14,772 bases of DNA, from assembly GCA_002256705.1 (NCBI GenBank), contig NQJI01000008.1, positions 1 to 14,772 on the forward strand. The letters run 5' to 3'. This document shows positions 7,741 to 14,772 of the stretch, one piece after another. The stretch is from Methylococcaceae bacterium NSM2-1. Its GTDB lineage: Bacteria > Pseudomonadota > Gammaproteobacteria > Methylococcales > Methylomonadaceae. The notes beneath the pieces were generated by a model. It saw only the letters and a program-made list of their open reading frames with translations, was not told the origin of the DNA and did not search any database. Within the stretch, counting starts at the first letter, position 1. The number at the start of each line of letters is the position of its first letter. A program made the translations under genes and the position numbers.

Positions 7741-8580
7741 TTACATTATAACACGCGAGCTTTCCAATTGTTTCGACTCAGTAACAAATTGAGTGTCGGT
7801 TATGCCTATTTTTGCCAGTTGTTCATTCAATTGATTAGCAGTGGCTGTTGAGTTTACCGGTCCCATTTGAACCTTGTAAAGGGTGGATTTTTTGTAGGTG
7901 GATGAACGGATATTCGGCTCAGGTAAATGATTGGCGGCAATTTTATTTTTTAATTTCATAGCTTTTTTTGCACTGCCAAAACTGCCAACCTGCAAATATA
8001 TATTTCTTTCTTGTGTGGCTGCAATTTGTTGCAAAGCCTGGCTGGGAGAAATTACCTTGATTTCTACTTTCCCTAGGCCGTTTTGTTCCATATCCAGACG
8101 TTTTGCAGCAGCGTAAGACAAATCTAGTTCTCTGTTGCCTACAAAAGGACCTCTGTCATTTATTCTGACTATAACGCTACGATGATTTTCCAGATTGGTT
8201 ACCTGAGCGTAAGAAGGAATCGGTAGTGTTTTATGAGCGGCGGTCATGGCATACATGTCAAATATTTCTCCGGTAGCGGTTTTTTTACCATGAAATCCGG
8301 GGCCATACCATGAAGCAAGGCCCTGTTTTATGTAGCGGGCGATACGCGGTAGAAGGTTTTCTTGTTGGGCAATCTCATTAGGCTCATCATGATTGTTCAA
8401 TTGCGATAATGGCAATATTGAATGATGTCTTATTTGATGGCTGACTGTTAAATGAGGTGTGGGCTCAACAGAGACCGGGAGAGAGACCGGGAGGCGAAAA
8501 GTGGCTTCGGTAGTTTTAATTTGTTCTGTAGAGCACCCGTATAGGGCAATCATTAAAATTGCTAATATGAGTTTATTCAT
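7741..8580 (-). CDS. rlpA: RlpA, septal/rare lipoprotein with SPOR domain (lytic transglycosylase type)
   Basis: An outer-membrane lipoprotein: the signal peptide ends in LYGC with the acylated cysteine at C16. A variable linker at 17-84 is followed by the double-psi beta-barrel domain at about 85-178 (GLASWYGPGFHGKKTATGE, then VIVRINDRGPF). It keeps the residues required for activity in Pseudomonas RlpA: E105, H116 and D142. A SPOR domain at about 193-267 (IYLQVGSFGS, LYKVQMGP) binds glycan strands lacking stem peptides. The protein probably cleaves such denuded strands. The ATG overlaps the mltB stop as ATGA. The linker holds a 12-bp tandem duplication. Confidence 0.95.
   Translation of the reverse strand: MNKLILAILMIALYGCSTEQIKTTEATFRLPVSLPVSVEPTPHLTVSHQIRHHSILPLSQLNNHDEPNEIAQQENLLPRIARYIKQGLASWYGPGFHGKKTATGEIFDMYAMTAAHKTLPIPSYAQVTNLENHRSVIVRINDRGPFVGNRELDLSYAAAKRLDMEQNGLGKVEIKVISPSQALQQIAATQERNIYLQVGSFGSAKKAMKLKNKIAANHLPEPNIRSSTYKKSTLYKVQMGPVNSTATANQLNEQLAKIGITDTQFVTESKQLESSRVIM
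7745..7753 (-). promoter_or_regulatory. Candidate extended -10 promoter for the dac-dat-ybeD-lipBA segment
   Basis: On the minus strand the bases read TGTTATAAT, a perfect extended -10 (TG-n-TATAAT), overlapping the last codons of rlpA. Start of transcription would fall near 7738, about 33 bases before the dacA ATG. No good -35 hexamer is visible, which extended -10 promoters can tolerate. The location, at the widest gap between mreC and lipA, suits an internal promoter. Motif-only evidence. Confidence 0.35.
8470..8493. repeat. Perfect 12-bp tandem duplication inside rlpA
   Basis: AGAGACCGGGAG occurs twice in direct succession (8470-8481 and 8482-8493). It encodes LPVSLPVS at residues 30-37 of the RlpA linker. 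The unit is a multiple of three, so copy changes would keep the frame. Confidence 0.8.
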
Positions 8581-9743
8581 GGGAAAGTGCCTTTTTTATT
8601 TAAAATAGATAAGCTTAACTGATAAACAGCCATGGCATATAAAGGGCTGTGGTTGTATCGGGTAATGACATAAAAGTTGTCTAATCCCGCCCAGAGCTCT
8701 TCACCTTGTTGCTGTTCAAAAGCAAGCAGTTTTACTTTAGTGCTTGAAGGTAATGGTCTCGATATTTTTAAGTTGAGCGATTCTAACTCGGCAAGCCTTA
8801 AGTCCGGCTTAAGATCCCCGGTCAATGCGGTTTTATAATTTTCCCCTGTCGCACTCACAGGAATAGCGATAGCCTGGCCGCTCTGCCAGTGATGCTTGAC
8901 AAAGTAATTGGCAACACTGGCGATAACATCGCCTTTGTTATGCCAGATATCCCGGTGGCTATCGTTATCAAAATCAGCGGCATAGGACCTGAAACTGCTA
9001 GGCATAAATTGTGGCATTCCCATTGCGCCGGCATAGGAGCCAACTGGCTCCAAGGGATTAATGTGTTCATCGCGGCACAGTAGCAAGAAGTTTTCCAGTT
9101 CACCAAGAAAGAACTTACTGCGTGGTGGATAGGCAAAAGCCAAGGTAGACAGTGCGTCGATTACTCGATAGTTGCCCGTCTTTTGTCCATAAAGGGTTTC
9201 AACGCCGATGATGGCGATAATAATTTCCGCTGGAACACCTGTCTGTTGTTCGACGGCGGTCAATGCGGGCTCATTTTCTTGCCAAAATTTTACACCGCCG
9301 TTGATGCGTGCATCGGTCATAAATATTTTGCGATATTTATACCAAGGTAAACCTTCTGCGGGCGACGAAATCTTTTTGAGAATATCCTCTTTAATTTCGA
9401 CGGCTTGAAACAGCTCATTAAGCTCGGATTCTTCGAACTGGTGCGTTGTTACCATCCTACTGATAAAGGCATTAACTGATTCGGTGCCTGTTATGTTGCT
9501 GGTACATGAGATGAGTAATAGGCACAAGGCACAAGGCACAAGGCGCAAGGCGCAAGTTGTATTTTTGAACCAGAACACAAGGTTATATTTTTGCATCTTT
9601 GGCCATGCGCCAAAGGCTTTTGGTGACGTTCCCATTGAAACCATGAGAACGAACGCCGCTGAGAACGCGCTCCATTTCTTTGCAGATGCGTTGAAATCAT
9701 AAGAATCTTGTGCCTTGAATCTTAAACCTGTTCTTATTTTCAT
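8577..9743 (-). CDS. mltB: Membrane-bound lytic murein transglycosylase B
   Basis: A lipoprotein that cleaves the MurNAc-GlcNAc bond, releasing 1,6-anhydro ends. The catalytic glutamate is E182 in IIGVETLYGQ. SYAGAMGMPQFMPSS at 236-250 and DIWHNKGDVIASVANYF at 265-281 are family hallmarks. The lipobox LLISC puts the acylated cysteine at C80, unusually far in: the 9743 start adds about 50 residues ahead of an ordinary signal peptide. That start gives a TAATG junction with the rodA stop, suggesting coupling. An internal ATG at 9596-9594 would give a normal lipoprotein signal of 30 residues (MQKYNLVFWFKN onward) but has no ribosome site. The odd N-terminus coincides with a repeat-bearing segment. 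Catalytic identity is firm; the start is uncertain. Confidence 0.92.
   Translation of the reverse strand: MKIRTGLRFKAQDSYDFNASAKKWSAFSAAFVLMVSMGTSPKAFGAWPKMQKYNLVFWFKNTTCALRLVPCALCLLLISCTSNITGTESVNAFISRMVTTHQFEESELNELFQAVEIKEDILKKISSPAEGLPWYKYRKIFMTDARINGGVKFWQENEPALTAVEQQTGVPAEIIIAIIGVETLYGQKTGNYRVIDALSTLAFAYPPRSKFFLGELENFLLLCRDEHINPLEPVGSYAGAMGMPQFMPSSFRSYAADFDNDSHRDIWHNKGDVIASVANYFVKHHWQSGQAIAIPVSATGENYKTALTGDLKPDLRLAELESLNLKISRPLPSSTKVKLLAFEQQQGEELWAGLDNFYVITRYNHSPLYAMAVYQLSLSILNKKGTFP
9521..9556. repeat. Heptanucleotide tandem repeat in the mltB signal-peptide region
   Basis: Three GGCACAA units (9521-9541) and two GGCGCAA units (9542-9555) run head to tail, plus one further G. On the coding strand they encode CALRLVPCALC within the hydrophobic core of the MltB lipoprotein signal. 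The 7-base unit is not a multiple of three, so gain or loss of one unit would shift the mltB frame. Confidence 0.9.
9521..9723. repeat. Palindrome-rich segment bounded by inverted heptamer repeats, probably inserted in mltB
   Basis: The left end is the heptamer tract at 9521-9556. The right end (9703-9723) is also heptameric: GAATCTT, GTGCCTT, GAATCTT. An 11-bp perfect inverted repeat joins the ends, CAAGGCACAAG at 9525-9535 with CTTGTGCCTTG at 9707-9717. Between them are a 7-bp perfect hairpin (CTTTGGC 9597-9603, GCCAAAG 9609-9615) and an 8-bp hairpin with one mismatch (GTTCCCAT 9628-9635, ATGAGAAC 9643-9650). This density of palindromes in a coding start, together with the overlong MltB N-terminus, suggests an inserted non-autonomous repeat element that stayed in frame. 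The insertion itself is inference. Confidence 0.5.
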
Positions 9744-10873
9744 TAGAGTGGCAGAAATTTTTTATGAGTGTGAATTGACATAAGAATGCCGAAACCGGCC
9801 AGTAAGGTGACGATGGATGTTCCGCCGTAACTGATTAAAGGCAAGGGAACACCTACAACAGGCAGGATGCCGATAACCATGCCGATGTTGACAAAAACAT
9901 AAACAAAAAAAGTAAAAGCCAGGCTGCTCGCCAACAGCCGACTGTAGGTATCTTGAGCCTGGGAAGCGATATATAGGCAACGTGCGATAATTAACAGATA
10001 TAGAATTAACAAGCCTAAGCAACCGGATAAGCCGAATTCTTCGGCAAATACGGCAAAAATAAAATCGGTAGAGCTTTCAGGTAAAAAGTCCAGTTCTGAT
10101 TGAGTGCTACCTAGCCAGCCTTTACCATAAATGCCGCCGGAACCAATGGCTATTTTTGATTGAATAATATGATAGCCCCTGCCCAGCGGATCAGCTTCAG
10201 GATTTAAAAAGGTGAGCACCCGATCGCGTTGATAGCCGCGCATAAAATGCCAAATGATAGGCGTTAACGAAGCCAGTGCGGCGACGATCGCCAATATAAA
10301 TCGCCAGGAGAGCCCGGCAAAAAACAATACACCGGCGCCGGAGCTTGCAACCAGTAATGCAGTACCGAGATCAGGTTGTTTGGCTATCAATAAGGTAGGA
10401 ACAACAATAAGAATTGCGGCTATAAAAAGCTGTCTGGATTTTGGTGGCAACGGGTGATCCGCCAGATACCAGGCGATCATCATGGGGGTAGTTATTTTGA
10501 TCATTTCTGACGGCTGGAAACGAAAAAAACCCAGATCCAGCCAGCGTTGAGCGCCTTTGCCTATCTGCCCCATGATTAACACTGCAATGAGCAGAAAAAT
10601 GCCCAAGCCGAACAGTAGTGCGGAATAACGTTTAAACTGATTTGGATCTATATGAGCCAGTACCGTCATTAAAAGGAAGGCCAATCCGATACGGGCGGCC
10701 TGGCGCATCAATATATCCATATCCTGGCTGCCGGCGCTGTACAGAATTGCGAAGCTCAACAATGAAGTAAGAAACAGGCCAATAAATAATGGAATGTCTA
10801 TATGCAGCTTTCTGAGGAGATTACCGAGCAGTGAAGGCGGTTCGAATTGTTCATGACGGGTCTCGGTTTTCAT
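9743..10873 (-). CDS. rodA: RodA, peptidoglycan glycosyltransferase of the elongasome (SEDS family)
   Basis: A polytopic inner-membrane enzyme that polymerises lipid II during side-wall growth, in complex with PBP2. Its 376 residues compare with 370 in E. coli. Family motifs in order: GKGAQRWLDLG at 106-116, QPSEM at 120-124, KQPDLGTALL at 165-174, RVLTFLNPEADPLGRGYH at 218-235, and LPESSTDFIF, whose D270 corresponds to the essential E. coli D262. The ending VPLPLISYGGTS is typical of SEDS proteins. AGGA lies about 6 bases before the ATG at 10873-10871. The gene overlaps the end of mrdA by 23 bases and shares a TAATG with mltB. Confidence 0.97.
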   Translation of the reverse strand: MKTETRHEQFEPPSLLGNLLRKLHIDIPLFIGLFLTSLLSFAILYSAGSQDMDILMRQAARIGLAFLLMTVLAHIDPNQFKRYSALLFGLGIFLLIAVLIMGQIGKGAQRWLDLGFFRFQPSEMIKITTPMMIAWYLADHPLPPKSRQLFIAAILIVVPTLLIAKQPDLGTALLVASSGAGVLFFAGLSWRFILAIVAALASLTPIIWHFMRGYQRDRVLTFLNPEADPLGRGYHIIQSKIAIGSGGIYGKGWLGSTQSELDFLPESSTDFIFAVFAEEFGLSGCLGLLILYLLIIARCLYIASQAQDTYSRLLASSLAFTFFVYVFVNIGMVIGILPVVGVPLPLISYGGTSIVTLLAGFGILMSIHTHKKFLPL

Positions 10874-12707
10874 TGTTTTCCTGTAAAAATTGTTTGATAA
10901 CCTCTCCAGCTATGGGTGCTGCGACTGAGCCGCCGTGGCCTCCATTTTCAACAACGACAGCTACGGCAATTTTAGGATCATCTGCTGGGGCAAAAGAAAT
11001 AAATAAAGCGTGATCACGAAATTTGATATCGATGTCATTTTCGTTATATTTTGCGTTTTGTTTAATTCCTAGAACCTGGGCAGTTCCTGTTTTACCCGCG
11101 ATTTGATAGCTGATACCTTCGTTAATGCGCTTGGCAGTGCCGTGTGCGCTATGAACAACATTAACCATGGCTGCAACAATAGTATCGATATTATTCGCTT
11201 TAAGTGGAATAATTTGTTGATGCGTTTCAGGGCCTGGGAGAGTAGTCTCTGCGGTGACGATTTTATCTACCAGAAATGGTGTGACAACATTCCCTCTATT
11301 CGCCAGCGTTGCTGTAGCTCGGGCCAGTTGTAATGGGGAAACCTGAAGATAGCCTTGGCCTATGCCCGTAATGAGTGTTTCCCCGGGATACCATGCCTGA
11401 TTTTTTCGAGCACTCTTCCACTCTCGCGAGGGCAATAATCCTGATTTTTCCCCCACCAGATCAATACCGGATTTTTCACCAAAGCCAAACTTCTGTAAAA
11501 AACTATGCATATGATCTATGCCCAACGTCGCAGCCAGGCGATAAAAATAGACATCGCAAGATTCGGTTATGGCTTTGTTTAAACTGACGGAACCATGCCC
11601 CCCTTTTTTCCAGTCCCTATATTGATGACTCACACCAGGTAATTGATAATAACCGGGACATAAAATATTCTTCTGGGGGCTAATCGCATCATATTCAAGT
11701 CCCGCCAAGGCAATAAAAGGCTTGATAGTTGAACCGGGAGGATATAATCCCCGAAGCGCGCGATTATAGAGCGGTTGATTTTCCGATGCTTGCAGCGCCT
11801 GATAGGCATCATTGGTTATGCCGACCACGAAAGGATTGGGGTCAAATCCCGGTCGGCTTACGAAGACCAACACTCCGCCGGTTTTGATATCAATAGCAAC
11901 GACCGAGCCGCTGAAGGTACCCAACGCATTATAAGCCATTTTTTGTAAATCAATATCCAGGGTTAAATAGAGATTTGCACCGGGGGCCGGATTAACTTCG
12001 TTTAGGGTATTGAGGAGCCGGGCATGTACATTGGTTTCTATTTCTGCATAACCGGTTTTACCATGCAGTTCAGTTTCATAAGAACTCTCTATTCCCAGCT
12101 TGCCAATATGAGTGGAGCCGCGATATTCGGCGATCGGTAACTCCTTAAGTTCTGCTTCGTTAATGCGGCTTACGTAGCCAATGACATGAGCGGCTAGATC
12201 ACTGTAGGGGTAGTGCCGAACCAAACGCGTATAAATATCGACACCGGGAAAATAAGGTCTGACTACGGCAAACTTTGCGAGTTCTTCATCGTTCATGCTT
12301 AATAACAGCGGTGTGCTGGCGAAGCGTTTTTGGCGTTTGCGTAGTTTCTGATATTGCTCGATTTTTTCGTCAGGAATATTAAGCAGTTTTTGTAACCTTG
12401 ATAGGGTGTCGTTAAGATCAGTGATTTTTTCCGGAATAAGTTCCAGGCTATATGACGGCATGTTTTCTGCCAGAATCTTGCCGTGCCGGTCATAGATTAT
12501 GCCCCTGGTAGGGACTAAGGGAACGATTTTTATGCTGTTCTCTTTTGCCAGCGACGAATAATGTTCGTGACCGACAATTTGCAAATAAATCAGACGAACA
12601 ATTAATCCAGACGTTAACAAAATAATAACAATGAATGCGGCAACAATGCGATTGAGAAATAGACGGTTCTCTACTGTATTGTCTTTAACAGAATATATGC
12701 GGGACAT
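10851..12707 (-). CDS. mrdA: Penicillin-binding protein 2, elongasome transpeptidase
   Basis: PBP2 cross-links side-wall peptidoglycan and activates RodA. The 618 residues (E. coli 633) begin with a short cytoplasmic tail and one membrane anchor at about 20-44. The PBP dimerisation domain includes RGIIYDRHGKILAEN at 68-82. The transpeptidase domain carries S326-T-I-K329, S383-C-D385 and K539-T-G541. The SxD form of the second motif is usual for PBP2. It starts 15 bases after the mreD stop, with no strong ribosome site. The order mreBCD-mrdA-rodA is the classic elongasome arrangement. Confidence 0.97.
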   Translation of the reverse strand: MSRIYSVKDNTVENRLFLNRIVAAFIVIILLTSGLIVRLIYLQIVGHEHYSSLAKENSIKIVPLVPTRGIIYDRHGKILAENMPSYSLELIPEKITDLNDTLSRLQKLLNIPDEKIEQYQKLRKRQKRFASTPLLLSMNDEELAKFAVVRPYFPGVDIYTRLVRHYPYSDLAAHVIGYVSRINEAELKELPIAEYRGSTHIGKLGIESSYETELHGKTGYAEIETNVHARLLNTLNEVNPAPGANLYLTLDIDLQKMAYNALGTFSGSVVAIDIKTGGVLVFVSRPGFDPNPFVVGITNDAYQALQASENQPLYNRALRGLYPPGSTIKPFIALAGLEYDAISPQKNILCPGYYQLPGVSHQYRDWKKGGHGSVSLNKAITESCDVYFYRLAATLGIDHMHSFLQKFGFGEKSGIDLVGEKSGLLPSREWKSARKNQAWYPGETLITGIGQGYLQVSPLQLARATATLANRGNVVTPFLVDKIVTAETTLPGPETHQQIIPLKANNIDTIVAAMVNVVHSAHGTAKRINEGISYQIAGKTGTAQVLGIKQNAKYNENDIDIKFRDHALFISFAPADDPKIAVAVVVENGGHGGSVAAPIAGEVIKQFLQENNENRDPS

Positions 12708-12722
12708 GTGTTGCTGCGTAGG

Positions 12723-13205
12723 CTATTTAATGCGTCCTGATAGACGGACAAAGCGCAATACCGTATAGACCAAGGGCCAGGATGCCGTGCCGGTAAAAAC
12801 AGGCAGCCAGAAAGAGGCGTGAAGTTGCGCAGGATGCTGAATATTCTTTATTAAAAAAAGTAGTAGTTGCGACAGCAGTAAGCAGAAAAAAATAAACAAT
12901 CCCTGTTGAATCAAAGGAAATTGGCGCAAACGTTTGTGCAATTTAAGGCATATATATATAACCATTGAATAAGCCAAGGCATATTGACCGAGTAATCTGC
13001 CAGTCAATACATCTGTGAGCAGGCCAAATGTCCAGGCATGAAAGATGCCTACACGCTCAGGTACCGCAAGTGACCAGTAGATAAGCGTTAACAGCACCCA
13101 GTCAGGATTAAATACAGCTAAAGCGCCAGGCCAGGGTGCGATCCTCAGGCACATTGCCAGGGCTATGGTCAATATAATGCGGCCAAAACCAACGTATTTA
13201 TTCAT
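12723..13205 (-). CDS. mreD: MreD, elongasome membrane protein
   Basis: A small hydrophobic inner-membrane protein with about five predicted spans that links MreC to the synthase complex. The segment IAPWPGALAVFNPDWVLLTLIYWSLAVPERV matches the MreD signature of E. coli (PWP...F.PNWVLL.L.YW.LA.P.RV), and total length is near the family's 162. I chose ATG 13205-13203 (160 residues) because AGGA lies 9 bases before it. The ATG at 13211 adds two residues but leaves only 3 bases to AGGA. Either start overlaps the mreC stop. Confidence 0.93.
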   Translation of the reverse strand: MNKYVGFGRIILTIALAMCLRIAPWPGALAVFNPDWVLLTLIYWSLAVPERVGIFHAWTFGLLTDVLTGRLLGQYALAYSMVIYICLKLHKRLRQFPLIQQGLFIFFCLLLSQLLLFLIKNIQHPAQLHASFWLPVFTGTASWPLVYTVLRFVRLSGRIK

Positions 13206-14085
13206 CAACATGAGTCCTGGTTTCTGGATCGTTTTCTGTTGGCTTTGAAATAAGCGGAACCTGCGTCGAGTTACTCCAGACTATCATCAACTCTCTGTTG
13301 CGGTCCAGCAAGGCTTTTGGGGTGGCGGTAATGGTAGCGAAAGCCTTGTCAGGTTCCGAAGTAAATTCATCCACGACAGCCACAGGATAACCTTGTGGAA
13401 AAGTACCACCCAAACCCGATGTTATCAGTAAGTCACCTGGGTGAATATCTGCATTGCCGGGTAAAAAAGGTAACACAAGCCGGTTCAGTTGACCGCTACC
13501 TACGGCAATGGTTAATAAACCATTGCGATTGACCTGGACGGGAATGGCATGATTCGGATCGGTAATCAACATGATTTCAGAGGTGAACGGCAATGCCCGA
13601 AAAACCTGCCCAACAACGCCGTTTGCATCCAATACCGGTTGCTGAGGATGAACGCCAAAACGGGTGCCTTTGTTGACTACAACGATATTTTCATAAGGCG
13701 CCAAATTGACTGATAATAATTCGGCAACCAGTACCTGTTCGCCGAGTTTAAAAGAGTTTTCCAATAAAGCACGCAGACGAATATTTTCTTTTTCCAGCGC
13801 AGCAAATTTAAGTAACCTGGTTTGGTGAATGAGTTGTTCTTCACGCAATCTTTCGTTTTCCTTTTTTAATGTTCTGTATGAGCTAACGGAGTCGGCAGCC
13901 TGTTCAACCAGGACGGTAGGTACATCGACCAGGTATTTTAAAGGGTCGACAAAAAAGGATAATGTAGTGCGAAGTGAGTCCAATCGCGGGCTTCTGTATT
14001 CATTTGCAAGTAAAGCAATTGAAGCAATGACTGCTACCAGTAGGCGGGTGTTGATCGATGGGCCAGTGGCAAATAAAAGTTTTAT
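13198..14085 (-). CDS. mreC: MreC, elongasome scaffold protein (probable AUA start)
   Basis: A bitopic inner-membrane protein that scaffolds PBP2, RodA and MreD. From the proposed start the 295 residues comprise a short cytoplasmic piece (KLLFATGPS), a membrane span at about 14-27 (RLLVAVIASIALLA), a coiled coil at about 60-110 (LKKENERLREEQ, LEKENIRLRALLEN), and the periplasmic beta domain with GVVGQVF and LITSGLGGTFPQGYPV. No ATG, GTG or TTG exists upstream of residue 35 in this frame. A TTG at 13983 would remove the membrane anchor. The conserved GPS matches the E. coli N-terminus, and the codon aligned with its initiator is ATA at 14085-14083, with GAGG 8 bases before it. A sequence error is the alternative. 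mreD overlaps its end. Confidence 0.88.
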   Translation of the reverse strand: MKLLFATGPSINTRLLVAVIASIALLANEYRSPRLDSLRTTLSFFVDPLKYLVDVPTVLVEQAADSVSSYRTLKKENERLREEQLIHQTRLLKFAALEKENIRLRALLENSFKLGEQVLVAELLSVNLAPYENIVVVNKGTRFGVHPQQPVLDANGVVGQVFRALPFTSEIMLITDPNHAIPVQVNRNGLLTIAVGSGQLNRLVLPFLPGNADIHPGDLLITSGLGGTFPQGYPVAVVDEFTSEPDKAFATITATPKALLDRNRELMIVWSNSTQVPLISKPTENDPETRTHVDE

Positions 14086-14112
14086 AGTGGATGCCTCGTA
14101 TCAGTTAAAGGT

Positions 14113-14147
14113 GCTGCGACTCGTGCCAGGTATGCCTGAGTCACAGC
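14113..14147. terminator. Hairpin in the mreB-mreC spacer (possible attenuator)
   Basis: On the minus strand GCTGTGACTC and GAGTCGCAGC pair as a 10-bp stem with one G-U pair around a 15-base loop, which itself contains AGG-CATA-CCT. Only a short T-run follows (ACCTTTAAC), so it is not a strong intrinsic terminator. It lies in the 90-base spacer between the mreB stop and the mreC start, where partial termination or RNA processing could lower mreCD output relative to mreB. The role is inferred. Confidence 0.45.
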
Positions 14148-14175
14148 CAGAATAAACGATTTTGGAGGGTCATAA

Positions 14176-14772
<597 letters not shown>

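Noticed and set aside
9521..9556. Short CRISPR-like array
   Set aside because: The 7-bp units are contiguous with no spacers and lie in coding sequence.
13198..13983. mreC starting at TTG 13983
   Set aside because: It would remove the conserved N-terminal tail and the membrane anchor that are encoded in frame just upstream.

Overview
The window looks like chromosomal DNA of a gammaproteobacterium. LipA, LipB, MreB, RodA, PBP2, MltB and CydDC all carry the gammaproteobacterial forms of their family motifs, and the YbeD homologue has exactly the 87-residue length of the E. coli protein. The gene order mreB-mreC-mreD-mrdA-rodA-mltB-rlpA-dacA-dat-ybeD-lipB-lipA, a moderate base composition and a REP/RAYT relic would suit a Methylococcales-type or related lineage. 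That placement is a weak inference. All intact genes lie on the minus strand, so transcription runs from right to left.

Right part (about 14772 down to 3863): an almost gapless cell-wall elongation cluster. It runs from the 3' part of mreB through mreC, mreD, mrdA (PBP2), rodA, mltB, rlpA, a PBP5-type dac gene, a D-amino acid aminotransferase (dat), ybeD, lipB and lipA. Most junctions are ATGA or TAATG overlaps or gaps under 40 bases, which suggests translational coupling. MreBCD, PBP2 and RodA form the scaffold and synthase of the elongasome. MltB and RlpA cut glycan strands, DacA trims pentapeptides, and Dat links D-alanine and D-glutamate pools. YbeD, LipB and LipA form the lipoate-synthesis tail.

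Middle (3862 to about 2291): a gene-poor accessory patch. It holds a decayed RAYT (REP-associated IS200-like transposase) preceded by a REP-like palindrome, a 75-residue single-span membrane protein with a good ribosome binding site, and a roughly 63-bp element bounded by 9-bp perfect inverted repeats.

Left part (2290 to 1): cydD and the start of cydC, overlapping by ATGA. They encode the heterodimeric ABC exporter of cysteine/glutathione needed for cytochrome bd assembly. cydAB is not in view.

The points most worth a second look are: mreC has no canonical start codon where its conserved N-terminus begins, and an AUA with a well-placed GAGG upstream is the best candidate; the mltB signal-peptide region appears to have been rewritten in frame by a palindrome-rich segment flanked by 7-bp tandem repeats; and the RAYT relic has lost both its HUH motif and its catalytic tyrosine. 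I found no convincing undescribed multi-gene system.
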